From: Metallyticus violacea
Lineage: Eukaryota > Arthropoda > Insecta > Mantodea > Metallyticidae
Length of the DNA stretch: 64,000 nt
Reading direction: 5' to 3'
NCBI GenBank assembly: GCA_030762175.1
Contig: CM060837.1
Coordinates: forward strand, 9,690,001 to 9,754,000
How positions within the stretch are numbered: the stretch's first letter is position 1; the number at the start of each line of letters is the position of its first letter. Positions 10,610 to 21,578 of this stretch are shown in pieces. The notes beneath the pieces are model-generated. The model searched no databases, was not told the origin of the DNA, and saw only the letters and a program-made list of their open reading frames with translations. The translations under genes were made by a program, and so were the position numbers.

Positions 10610-13600
10610 TTAAATTATTCTCCCTTTACTAGTTGACCTACCCAATTCTACTAAGGTCACATTATTAGGTGATACTCTCAGTTCCAGTATTAATTTACAG
10701 AATGATTATTTATTAAATCCAGAATCTTCCAGCTATCATCATAGCCCCATATTTCTATTTTGATACTTATTTCTGGTATTTTAAACATGCCCTTACAATC
10801 CCCATGGACATTAGCAGTTAACCTCACCTCAAGATAATCAAATTTCTTAACTATCTCTATTTCCCGCCGCCCATCTAACTCCATTTCTCTTCTTTCTCTT
10901 AAAAAGCATTATTTTGGATTTTATATTGTTCACTTTTAAGCACCATTCTTTACAGTAGTTGTAGTTAACTTGTTCTTCCTAAACTTCCACTTGTGATATG
11001 ACACTTATCAAGATGTTTTTATCATGAAAATGTTAACTGTTCTTTTTCTCCAAACTGGAACTCTGATAATTTGTTCTCCCTTTTGATCCACTGCTGTAAT
11101 CTATTTGTCAAAATTTTTGTGAAGACCTTTCCTATTACTTATAATTGGCTGGTTATTAATATCCTGTTTCTCCTTGTATATAGGTACTATCACACTTGTT
11201 CTCCATTTCGTTGGAATCAAACTATTCTCTAAAATTTTATTAAATAAGTTTGTTAATTAATGCATCCTGTTGCTATCCTTGCACCATAACTTCCAAAATT
11301 GTGCTGGAATTCCATCAATGCCACTTGCCAACCCCCCCTCCCCCAATTTGATCCCAGATTTCTGGTAAACTAATTTTCTTACCAAGATCCTCAATATATT
11401 GCTGATACTTCCTCCTAATATTTTTTGTCTAATAATATTATCCCATCACCTTAAAATAATTGCTCCATCCACCTGGTTCAGCATTGTTCTCTTTTACCAT
11501 ATTCCTATATATTTTTAATACTAATCATATCTTTCGACTATCATATTCTTTGAAGCCTCAAACAGAATTTCACTCATTCTCATCCCCCATTCTTTCTTCT
11601 TCACCAGGAAGAGGCATCAATAACTCCACCTCCAAACTATGAAATTTTCTCTTATCCCCTGATTGCCTCCATCTGCTCATTTCTTGCTCAACCCTTTTCT
11701 TTGCCACTCGTCAATGTTCATTAAACCAATGCCTTTATTACTATTCTCATTAACTCCATTATTCATACTGCTGCTCCTGCCTCTTTAATTCTCTGTTCTA
11801 ATCTTTCTATCATCTCATCGGCTACACGTTCATCAATTGTTGTATGCTAATCAGCTCAATTGTTGTCACCTCTGAAACTAATTCTTTGGTAAATAATTCA
11901 CATTTTCTTGCTTCCATTTGTAGATTTTGAGCTTTGTTCTCAGGCCACTGGTCTTTGTCTCCTTCTGCTCTTCACAGCTCCAAAGCTAACTCTTAGTGGA
12001 AAATGGCAACTCATTGTAATAAAATTCACAATCTCAAAAGTCCAATCCTACTGAATATAAAATTTAGTCCATCACATTTTGACCATTTCTATTTGCAAGC
12101 ATATACCCTCCTACCTTCTCCCTACCTCTCAAGTAGCAAATTATAAAATTGTTCTCCTTATAAAATTCCAATAATTTTTTTCATTCATTGTTTCAGAATT
12201 TATCTTTACTACTTCATATCACCTCTGCATATCCCCAATCAAAATCTTCAATCAAATTTTTAGAAGCAGCTGCTTCTCTCCTATTCTGGCAATAAAATCA
12301 TTCATTGACACTATTTCCACTTGTACATAATTGTCAAAAATATACTGAATATTCTGGTTTAATTTCTTGTATAAATTTTGGTCAAAATAGTGTGAAGTAC
12401 TTGGCATATTATAGGCAGTTCCTACACTCACACAACCATTCTCTAAACATCTCTAAAAGTTAGCCACAGCACTGAATTACTTTATAAATCCTTTTGCTCA
12501 ACAACTTTAAGTTTTCTTGCTTTCCTGACAAAACACCCCAATCCTCCTGCTGCTTGAACTCTAGTTTTGCTCTTCACTCCACAAATTCCATAAAAGTTAA
12601 ACCCTCTATGTTAATAATTGATTTGTTTACAATCATGTTTCCACAACTCCTGTAACAGCTAACTTTAATACCTGATTCCAAACACCAATTGAACACCTTT
12701 CCTAATAGATCCTCTGCATTCCAACTTAACATTAATAAAGCGAATCCCTAAATTGATCCTTTTTTGTCAAACCTAAACTGATCCAATTTCACTTTGCTTC
12801 TGGTCACTGTCACTGCTTCTCTACTATGACTGCCTCGATCCTCCACCTCCAAGATACTGCCCATTGGCATTGACACCACACCAAGACCTCTTTACTCCAT
12901 ACATCAAGTCCAGCTGATTCTCCTGAGGCCTCTGTTTCCTTGTCCCCAATCATCTGAGCCAGCAGAAGCAGTTATCATCTAAGTGATGGTTATATTACCT
13001 TTCTCCCCACACCATGAGATGTGGCTCACTCCAATCTGCACTTCAAGGTAACCTTCCTTCTGCTGACTCATGGCCATACTTTGCTTCTCACGTTACATTG
13101 GAAGGTAGCTTGTTTTACACCATCTCTCCATAAGTCTGTCCCTTTCACGTACATTTTCAGGTCTTCTTCTATAACCTTTTTCGTTTCTTTTATCACCAAA
13201 TTCTTGATTTCCCTCTGCTTCTTTCTCAAATCTTGCTCAATATATATTTTGGTACCTTTCAATTTTTTGGTATCGCTTAAAACTGTCCATTTGAATTTTG
13301 CTTTTGCTAAATTCACTATAGTTAACCTAAGTCTTCCTCCTCTTCTTCCAATGCAGAAAGTATTGACAAACTCCTATCCTGCCAGCTCTTAATCCCAATT
13401 TCTGCTTAAATTGGTCATCTATCTCTTGCCAAAATCTGAGCTCTTGTTATTCCAAAAAGCATTAAATTTAAATGTCTACTGCCATCCTCTGATCTCTCCA
13501 GATGTAATAATCTCCTACAATCTATGATTTCCTGCTCAATCTGCTCCTTGGAATTTACTTCAGTGGATTTAATATCTTCCAGTTTCCCATTCTGTTTTCC

Positions 13601-13890
13601 ATTTGTTTCAGGTTCTTTATCTCCTCCTTTATGGATTTGAACATTTTGACCACTTGATCCATTTTCGGTCCTTGGTTAAACTTGGTGCCTCCTATCATGA
13701 GTATCTTAGCTATTAATAGCACCAACCAGATGTCAGTCACATTCCATGTTTCTTTTCCCCCACTGAATTTTACTTGCATTAAACAGGCCATTTGTGAATG
13801 TGCTAGTGTGAACTTCCATTACTCTTTTTCATGCGCACCTGATCTGTCTCGTCTCACGTCTCATAGGCAACTCTTTATTAAGTAATTAGG
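10610..13890 (-). pseudogene. LINE (non-LTR retrotransposon), near full-length copy, minus strand
   Basis: Read on the minus strand from 13890 down. A Lys/Glu-rich coiled-coil ORF1-like piece comes first (KMDQVVKMFKSIKEEIKNLK at about 13660-13600; RKKQREIKNLVIKETKKVIE near 13200). Endonuclease-like text follows (VGTAYNMPS..., NDFIARIGEKQ at about 12420-12280). The RT begins with LIPTKWRTSVIVPIYKEKQ (about 11210-11160), LQQWIKRENKLSEFQFG (about 11100-11050) and the post-catalytic block EIEIVKKFDYLEVRL (about 10860). It ends after a degraded L-LGV / ELGRSTSKG region near 10620. Many stops and indels are present; it cannot be active. The layout matches the + strand LINE at 46.3 kb. Confidence 0.8.
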
Positions 13891-14108
13891 ACTAATCTAC
13901 CATTTGGTATCTTATAACTTAATTGTGAATTTCAAACGCTGATTGAATGATAATACCTTGCGCAGTTGATATACAAGTTTTAGGATATATTACAAGATTA
14001 AAGCTGTGTTTTTTTATTTTCTTATAAAATAAAATATATACAGTTATAGAAGCTTTAATATAAACATTTTAATGCAACTAAAGAAGGAAAAATGTGACAA
14101 TTGAAATA

Positions 14109-14869
14109 CAGTATAACCTCTATATACTGGACTTTCATGTAAAAACTATCCTGCATGCAGTGTTTGATTCTTAGCAGCTGGGCATGTTGCACTGCTTGCT
14201 GCTAACTGGATTGAAAACACTGCATGTGTGGTATAGTTTTTACATGAATGTCTGGTAACATTTTTACGGGCACCTGAATTTTTTTACTATAAATTAAAAT
14301 TTCAACAAAAGCCCATATTTTCTATAAATCATATCTGTATCAACATGTGTGATACCAAAATACACTATTTACATTACAGCAATAACACAAGCAAATACAT
14401 ATCCTACATACTCAAAGTCGTCGTTTTGGTTGACAATGTGAGGAATGTACCTCACGAAACATGTACCAAAATTACTTTTATAAGTGTGTTTGTGAAACTT
14501 AAAGAGAGTTTTAATGTGACGACATGATTTTTAGTGTTTTACTTTAAATCAAAATAAGATAATCAATGATGTTTTGCATTTGAGTATTGTTGCATTTTAA
14601 GTTCAAAATGTCTATTTCTAATTAGTTTTCTCTCTCTCTCTATTAATCCCTGGCATCATAATCATTGAAAACATTCATATCTTCAACAGCTGTGCTCAGC
14701 TAAGGTGGCAACATTTTCTTACACTAAATGTGGGTATTATGCTAGTTCAAATTATGCTAAATAAATGTGATATTACATTGCTGTTATGGAATAATTTTCA
14801 GGACTCAAAATTTCTTGTTGGATTTATGGATTTATGCTAAATCAAGATCTTGAAAATTTGGCTATACTG
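14109..14869. mobile_element. Non-autonomous DNA transposon, copy 1 (ends CAGTATARCC)
   Basis: It starts with cagtataacctctatatact and ends with the inverted form ...ttggctatactg; TA precedes the left end. It aligns over its length with 41746-42441 (shared blocks: attttctataaat, ttacat..caataacacaagc, cattttctta, gctcttatggaat / gctgttatggaat). No transposase is encoded. A foldback at 14130-14252, absent from the other copy, is inserted near the left end. Confidence 0.7.
14130..14252. repeat. Small foldback (MITE-like), copy 2
   Basis: The arms gactttcatgtaaaaactat (from 14130) and atagtttttacatgaatgtc (to 14252) are inverted repeats, and the next inner bases (tgcatgcagtgttt / aaacactgcatg) also pair. 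It is homologous to the foldback at 1841-1955. Confidence 0.65.
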
Positions 14870-15339
14870 TGTATGGTTATCATTATATACACAGACAGTA
14901 AACAAGAACAGAACATTTCATTTCAAAATATACTTTAGTTGATATAATAAATATGTAAAGAAATGTGCCTTCATAATGCTTAAAGAAAATTCTGGTGTGG
15001 CAGTTTGGAAGTACACCTCCCTTGCAAAAATAATATGAGATTTATGCAGAAAAAGAAAGACATTATGAAACTATATTTGTGGGTCATGAGTACCATAAAG
15101 ACCTTTTACCTTGGCCCACTATGAAGTCATAGTAAAGTTGAAAGTCAATTGTACCCAGCAATACTAAGAAGTTAACAGCTTAGCTTTCAGTATATACTGT
15201 AACAGAGGTGTGGGTTCAAGTAAACTAACACTGGTGTAGGCTTTCTGATTAACTTTCTTATTTATACCACATACCTGCTTGCTTATATCAAAAAAAGTTG
15301 TTGTGAAGCGCTACTAATATATAACATTGTATATGTAGA

Positions 15340-15930
15340 TTTGAGGTGTGCTTAAAAAAGACCAACCTTTTATACCTTATTTTAAAACATCATTAAGCTT
15401 TATCCCTTTCAGCATAGTTGCTTCCACTTGCCATACCCCACTCCTAACATTTTTAGTATTTTTGGAAAGTTTCCCCAGAATACATTTTCTGGGATAGTGT
15501 ACAGGTCTTTAATCACTCTGAAACATTCTGTGCTTTGAAAACATTGTTGTCAATGTTGGTTCTAATTTGGAAAATGGAAAAGTCGCTTGGACTATGTCCA
15601 GAAAATAGAAATGTTGCTTTTTCACAACTGGACCTTCTCATTCACGCAGCATCACTGAAATGCTTAGAACTTGTAATTACAGATCTTAGTCTACTGTTTG
15701 ACCACATAAACAATACCTTTTTATCAAAATGTACGACCAACACCACTTGATTTCTGACTGATTTTGGTGAAGTTAATTGCTTTCCCAGACACTGTAATGA
15801 CTGCATCCTGGTTTCAGCATCATACCTGTGAACCTGTGTCTCATCTTTTGTAGCTACAATGAAACCTTGATCCATTGTTTCCCACGGAGTCAGAGAAAGA
15901 AAACAACTAATGAGGAAAGGCATCTAAAAT
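15340..15930 (-). pseudogene. mariner transposase fragment (minus strand)
   Basis: The minus strand carries VATKDETQVHRYDAETRMQS (about 15860-15800), equivalent to the 'DETWVHHYDPETKRQS' block with the first catalytic Asp. LTSPKSVRNQVVLVVHFDKK follows, matching the 'TSPKPKK.R' region. A degraded C-terminal piece (WGMASGSNYAERDKA) lies near 15450-15410. The middle with the second and third catalytic residues is deleted. This is a different mariner subfamily from those at 4.2, 43.6 and 52.4 kb. Confidence 0.72.
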
Positions 15931-16293
15931 GTAGGTATCTCTGGCATGTTAAAACTGGAGAAAGAGTATATTGATTACAATGAAAGAAAGGCTGCAGAAT
16001 GCAAAATATGTTACTATATTCATTTTAAAATATTGAGGCGGTTGCTTCCCACCTCCTTCTGAGAAACCTCCATGGTCTAAAATAACCTCTTTCATTAAGT
16101 ATTCTCATGTGCTTAATGGGGTGTGCCATGACTTAAGTAATAATACAACTTAAATTTAAAACTAATTATTTTGTGCCTGAACTAAGACAATGAAGCAACT
16201 AATATATTCTTAAATAAATTGTATTTATGAAGCTGTAGACAATGAAGTGTAATATTCATGTTCACACTAATTCCATTTACTTACATAAAACTA

Positions 16294-16327
16294 GGACTTG
16301 TTTTGAAACAATCACTTCCATCATCAG
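16294..16327 (-). ncRNA. Hammerhead-ribozyme-like motif of PLE, copy 3
   Basis: Minus strand: CTGATGATGGAAGTGATTG runs into TTTCAAAACAAGTCC. The CTGATGA box is intact; GAAAC is changed to AAAAC and helix II is partly decayed. Confidence 0.4.
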
Positions 16328-16936
16328 TTATTGATCGACTACTGTTACTGGAAATGGTGGCTGGATACCAAGATGCTCCTGTGGTGATGTCTGGTGGTTC
16401 TAAGGAACAGAATGAGTTCATCCATGGGAGAAAAATAAAAATGCATTGAATTTTTTCATATTTTTAAGATGAAAATTTTTTCCCAAGTGGATAGCTCCAT
16501 TGGGTTGTGAAGTTTCAGCAGCTTAGTCTCTGGTTAAATTGTATGATTTTTGGTCCAAAAGTGAGCTGCTACTGCTGACTTATTAACCTGCTTAAACGGA
16601 ATATTTCTGAAATGTTTTTTTCTGCAAATTTCCAAATTTGTCTTCATTTTTCCAATGTATCTCTAATCACATTTGATTTCTTTTCTGTTAGTATTGTGTC
16701 TTACTGTGCAACCTAATAAATTCTTGATATTATATTTGTCCTTTGGGGCTAACATTATTCCATGTTTTCTTTGAATATATTCTTAAATTTACTGTGGTAA
16801 GTTGATATGTGAAAGTTTTGAATTTGTTACTTTCCTTGGTGTTCTTGAATGTGGAAACCTCTTTTGTAGATTTTTGTCTTTTTAATTTGATAATTTTTAT
16901 TGCTGTGTCTTTGTTGAAACCATTGGTCTTTCACAG

Positions 16937-16971
16937 TTGATAATGCTGGCAAAGGCCTGTGAAACATGTTC
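16937..16971 (+). ncRNA. Hammerhead-ribozyme-like motif of PLE, copy 4
   Basis: TTGATAATGCTGGCAAAGG runs into CCTGTGAAACATGTTC. GAAAC-AT-GTT is present. Helix II pairs GGC with GCC around the loop. Box 1 is changed (TTGATAA). Confidence 0.4.
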
Positions 16972-18397
16972 TATATAATTCAGTAGTAAGTGGAGCATAA
17001 GAGTTTCAGATCAACCCACCAGCTAATTAAGAATAAAACTTTAGCTTCCTTTTTGCACTGCACGCATACTATAAGAGTGGTGATCAATAAGGACAAGTTT
17101 CCTTGCTGCGAAAGTTCTTTTGTGCCTTTGTCTGTTAGCTTTCTTGCATCTTTATTTCTATTTGTGCTTCCCCTACACTACAAACACCTCTGCTACACAT
17201 CTTTTGCCTTCACTCACTCCATTCAGCCAATGTCTTGCTGCTTCATACATGAGAAAATAATATTCCCCTTGCTACAGTATGTTACCAGAAACATTGTGTT
17301 GTACTTGTTGCAATTTATCAATGATTTGTAATTAATAAAAAGATCAATCTAGGTATAAGTTATATAAAACAAAAAATATATTCCAGTGCAGAAAAACAAT
17401 GCAATTTTATTCCTATTATATTTATATTTATTATTATTAATTTATTATTTATTATTGGGACTGCATAAATTTAATAATGGATCTAGGAAAACTATGTTTC
17501 CTGGAACAATAGATTGAGGTTTCTGTATTACATATTAAGGAAGATTTATCAGTATTTGCAATTTAAACAGCTTCTTACTGGTTTCAGCAAGGAACTCTTT
17601 CTGCCCATCAAGAAATGCTGAATAAATTTTAGTTCTACATTCATGATTTTAGCTTAGGGATCTATGCTAATGCAAGTTCTAAGATTATTAAAATGGTGAT
17701 TTCCATAAATCACAGCACCAACTTATTTAAGGTCTTTTATTTACCTGCAAAGTGTTCATATATATGGGTTCTTCATGATGGAGGCTCTGTCTGCTTTAAA
17801 ATGCATTGTAATGCTGCATTCAGTTCATACAGTCTTCTCTATATATTCAAAATGGTAAATGTTTCAGTAAAAGTTTAATGAAATTAGAAGATAAATTTTA
17901 AAGATACTGTTCTCCACATCTTTTCATGTTTATTTTTTAAGAAATACAATAAATTATATGTGATGAGATACGTTCATTGCAACAAAAGTAAATCAAATTA
18001 ATGTGCATGTGCATGTTAGTTGGCATAGTTTTAAGAAAGTTTGGTCTTTTTTGAGCAGGTATTCACATGTGTTTGATAGCTTGCTACATAAACATTGCTT
18101 AAAAACTGAGGATAGGGATAATTCATTGGGTTCTTAGCTCACTGCATTGCTTCCTTTGGGCATTGTAGTTCAAGTAATACATTGAAGTTTTAAAGCATTG
18201 TTGTTGAAATAAATGCAAAGTATTGATGTTTAATGAGTGATAAAATTAAGTCATTTTCAATTTTTTTTCTTCCCAGTATAGTGCTACTATCTTGTGGTTT
18301 AATGGCTTTTTTGTCAAGTTTTTGGCAGAAAATACAACATTTAATGCTGCTTATGGAACAAGTGTACTTTTTCCAGAAAACTGCTGAAAATTAAAGG

Positions 18398-18398
<1 letters not shown>

Positions 18399-18436
<38 letters not shown>
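18399..18436. repeat. (TG)19 microsatellite
   Basis: Uninterrupted TG dinucleotide repeat, 38 bp. Confidence 0.97.
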
Positions 18437-18437
<1 letters not shown>

Positions 18438-18483
18438 ATGCTTTATTTACATAACTTTGTAATAATATTTAGTTCCTGTGGAC

Positions 18484-19010
18484 CTCCTCCTTGGTCTAAT
18501 GGTTAGTGCTGCTGGCCAGGAAGTTCTGGGTTCGATCCCAGGCACCTGCTTAGTAATTTTCTAAGTTAGGGGATCTGGAACAGGGTCCATCCAGCTTCAC
18601 GATGATATTGCAGAGATACACTAATGTATTCAACCTGTTCACAGTACTCCACTTGCTTACATAACCTAGGACATGTTCCAGAAGCAATTGCTCTCATCAT
18701 CAGCTCTTGATCGAGTCATTTGCTTCAGAAGCATATCTGAGTGTTATGTAACTGGAGCTGTGTGAACATGTTGAGGATATATTATCGCTCCATTGTCTAC
18801 AGCTTTGTAAGTACCATTTATTTAATTGGAGAGCTATCTGTGGAAGAGGTAGTGTCCTCAGATCATGAAAGCTGCATGATAGGGCCAGCAAGGTAAGATG
18901 TGAGAATCACTTATGTCCCTGCAATAGTGCACTCTTTCGATGTTTGTTTTGCAAGAAGAAGATAGAGGGTGCAGCAGTCAAGCAGTAAGCGTAGGCTCTC
19001 CGTCAGCTGC
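18484..19010 (+). repeat. tRNA-derived SINE, family 2, copy a, split by an insertion
   Basis: The head has A-box-like tggtctaatggttagtgctg and B-box gggttcgatccc (18484-18541). The body (ctaagttagg...gggtcc.tccagc) is interrupted near 18607, resumes near 18823 (gagctatctg..) and continues through agatcatgaaagctgcatga. The uninterrupted relative at 31745-32035 shows what belongs together. The inserted 216 bp is PLE terminal sequence. Confidence 0.75.
18607..18822 (-). mobile_element. PLE terminal fragment nested in a SINE, with hammerhead-like motif copy 5
   Basis: It contains, on the minus strand at 18669-18703, CTGATGATGAGAGCAATTGC followed by TTCTGGAACATGTCC. Helix II is AGA.GC with GC.TCT plus one bulged base, and GAAAC is reduced to GAAC. 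The segment attatcgctccattgtctac (+ strand, near 18781) recurs at 34927 beside another PLE fragment, which supports the assignment. Confidence 0.6.
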
Positions 19011-19944
19011 TGTTCTCAAGAATATTAGTTCTTGTAAAAATAATGTAATATGTACAGCTGTTAAATATTTGCTTCTTAGTTTTAAGAATAATAATCATTT
19101 GAAATTTTGAAGATAGTCACCATCATTGTGACTTTGCAAATAGAAAAATGGCATTTATTCACTTAAGCAAAATCCAACACAGCAGCAGGTTTGTCAGCTA
19201 CTCAACTAAAATTGACTGGTATGGAAGCCTCCCATTTTATGAATCGTGATATATAGACATAATGGCCTGTTTTCAACTTGTTACATCCCAGGTTTACTTT
19301 TGCAGATGATTTAGTTAATAGCTGCAATTACAAATGGAGGTTTAAAGAAAGCAAAAGAAGCAACAGAGAGACACTGTAAATAAATGGGACTTAAAGATGA
19401 ATGAAAGTAAATCTAGTACTTTGGTATGTAAAAAAGGGAACAAACTCAGCATAGATAAGAAATGGTGGTTAAAGGATAGTGAAATTGAAATGGTAAGGAT
19501 ATTTGATTATTTTGGGGTATGAATGAACAGCAAAGAAAAATAACAGACAGAACAAAAGAAAAATATACTAGGGAAAGGAAAACTAGCTACTAATAGTATA
19601 AATAAGAACATGGTTGAAAAAAATACCAAATATGAGCATAAATTGACTATAGAGAGTATATACGGGTACATTTGTATAGAAAATGATGCATGGGATAGAA
19701 ATTTGGGGAACAGAAAAAGGATGGGAATGTATAAATCAAAATTCATAGAACAGTCTGTAAAATGATATTGGGATTACCAAGAGCAACACTCAATGGAGTA
19801 CCCCTGATGGAACTAGGAAGAATTGGCAAGAAAGTCTTTAATAAAACATATTATGAAATATTGGCAAAGGATACAATAATTGGAGGAAGGAAATATTGTC
19901 AAAGTCTGCCTGGGGGCATGAGAAAAGGGGAAACGGGAAGTTGT

Positions 19945-20230
19945 TGATTTGGTTTATTTGTGGATGCTCTTTAATGTCTCAGGTCATCAGCATCCCATTC
20001 TATTCAGGGCTTGAAACGGCTGACAAATTTTGCACAGAAGCCTCTTCTTTCAGGCTTGAGGTTCTTTTTCATGCTGTAAATGTACAATGCTGGGTCTGCA
20101 GCTTTACTTCCCTTCCGAAGGAAGCCATACTTAGGATTTTTATGCCCAAACAAATCTATCGATCCTGGCCAGGTTTGAACCCGCGATCTTGGTTTAGAAG
20201 GCAACTATGATTACCACTACACCACCAGGA
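19945..20230 (-). repeat. tRNA-derived SINE, family 1, copy a (nested in LINE)
   Basis: The tRNA-like head is at 20161-20230 on the minus strand (B-box side aggtttgaacccgcgatctt on +, A-box side ttaccactacaccaccagga). The body contains gaaacggctgacaaatttt and ttcaggcttgaggttctttt. It aligns with the copies at 20875, 45835 and 56721. Confidence 0.88.
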
Positions 20231-20874
20231 GAAATGGAAAGGAAGCTGGTTATGTTGATTAAAGAAAATTGTAAGAGAAATTGGTTTGGGAGAGCTAGCT
20301 AGTTTACAGTCATCAAATGGGCAAAGCATATGGAATAAAGTGAAAGCAGGGATTGACGATATAGAGGGACAGTAAATATTTGGTAGCTTCAGAGATTAAA
20401 ATACACAGATATATTATAGGAGTTTTAAGAAAGAGTGGGGCAGGAAAAAAAATATATTGATGTTTGTGACAAATTGGGAAGGGAGGGTATGGCATGCACA
20501 AAAACAGGAACAATGATGTAAGGGGGGATAAAAGTTGACAAAGAATTATGGTAGAGAAGAACTTGCACTGTATACTAGAATGTATAGAAATCGAAGGATG
20601 GAGACAGGAAATATGGAACAAGCAGTGAGATAATTTGCAGGCAGAAATTTTGGCAATGAGCATTTTTGGTAGTAGCAAAAAAGAATTTTTAAATCAGTTT
20701 GGAAATTGTGTAGGAAAAGTAAAGAGAAAAGTGGTGGGAAAAAATGATCAAGATAAAGGAAGAAGGTAATAAAGAAAATAAAGAAACAATGATGGAAAAT
20801 GATCCTCTTTAAGGAATATTTGTAAAATTCACTTTACAGTAGGTATAGTTAAAGAGTAATATATTGATTGATAG

Positions 20875-21159
20875 ATGGAATTTTTATGGATGCTCTTTAA
20901 CATCTCAGGTCATTAGCGTCCCATTCAACTCAGGCCGTGAAACGGCCGACAAATATTGCTCAGAGGCCTCTCTTTCAGGCTTGAGGTTCTTTTTCGTGCC
21001 GTAAATGTACGACATGGGACCCACAACTTTACTTTCCTTCCGAAGGAAGCCATACTTAGGATTTTTACGCCCAAAAAAATCCATCCGTCCTGGCCGAGTT
21101 CGAACCCGCGATCTTGGGCATAGGAGGCAAGTATTGTAACCACTACACCACCAGGACCG
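20875..21159 (-). repeat. tRNA-derived SINE, family 1, copy b (nested in LINE)
   Basis: The body and head are the same as copy a and better preserved (gttcgaacccgcgatcttgg on + near 21098; accactacaccaccaggacc ending near 21159). Both SINEs entered the same LINE copy in the same orientation. Confidence 0.9.
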
Positions 21160-21445
21160 ACAAGAGAGAGAGTAATATAGGATCCATATATGCAACAACT
21201 GGGGTGTTAGTTGTATAGGATCCTGAATTAACAAGCACCCCCAGGATCAAGGAAATATTGTAAAATAGTAATTGTAAATGGGTAGAAATAATAATAATAA
21301 ATATTCTTTCAACTTATTGTTGCTACTGAACTTTGCAATTAATGGTGGAAAATACTTAGTCTAGCCAAAAATATTGTCACACACTATTTTGTTAATAAGC
21401 TATATATGTAGTTTTGAATTTTTACAGGGAATTCAAGTATAATAT

Positions 21446-21578
21446 AACAAATTATTATTGAGGAAACTCAAATTTCACTAATTTTGTTCCACTTACTTGG
21501 ACATGTTTCAAAGACTGTTGCCTTCATCTTCAACATGGTTCCATGCTGAAGATGAAGATTTCCTCAATAATTTGTTAA
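21446..21578. repeat. PLE-type foldback with hammerhead-like motif copy 6
   Basis: The arms aacaaattattattgaggaa (21446) and ttcctcaataatttgttaa (to 21578) are inverted. A second, inner inverted repeat at 21522-21538 / 21541-21557 (cttcatcttcaacatgg / ccatgctgaagatgaag) has one mismatch. On the minus strand 21499-21533 reads TTGAAGATGAAGGCAACAGT then CTTTGAAACATGTCC: helix II AAGGC/GTCTT and GAAAC-AT-GTCC are present, but box 1 is TTGAAGA. Confidence 0.6.

Larger units (their letters stand above)
16290..16975 (-). pseudogene. Penelope-like element fragment with GIY-YIG endonuclease remnant (minus strand)
   Basis: The minus strand encodes CD.RYIGKMKTNLE, HFRNIPFKQVNKSAVAAHFW, TKNHTI and NPMELSTWEKIFILK, read from about 16680 to 16460. 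These are the GIY-YIG-side blocks of PLE endonucleases. Hammerhead-like motifs bound it in divergent orientation: 16294-16327 on the minus strand and 16937-16971 on the plus strand. The coding part has stops and lacks the GIY start. Confidence 0.8.
19293..21305 (+). pseudogene. LINE, 5'-truncated copy interrupted by two SINEs
   Basis: It begins at the catalytic box (TFADDLV, 19300-19317) and follows the LINE at 49300-50150 closely: AIEATERYC-like, EIEMVRIFDYFGV (19480-19520), and NKTYYEILAKDT (19840). The shared 3' end gatcctgaattaacaagcac ends in an AAT-rich tail (21285-21305). SINEs at 19945-20230 and 20875-21159 are nested in it. Between them, 20240-20870 holds the degraded C-terminal part. 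Frameshifts are frequent. Confidence 0.82.

Noticed and set aside
15535..15750. 71-codon plus-strand frame
   Set aside because: It is the complement of the mariner transposase on the minus strand, which has the recognisable motifs.
18484..18556. Apparent tRNA gene
   Set aside because: A- and B-boxes are present but the acceptor and anticodon stems are mismatched and the sequence continues into a repeated SINE body. The same holds for 56721 and for the minus-strand heads at 6720, 20161 and 21090.
20313..20678. 121-codon minus-strand frame
   Set aside because: It is antisense to the degraded C-terminal part of the LINE copy at 19.3-21.3 kb; Leu/Pro/Ile-rich composition is expected from antisense of A/G-rich LINE sequence.
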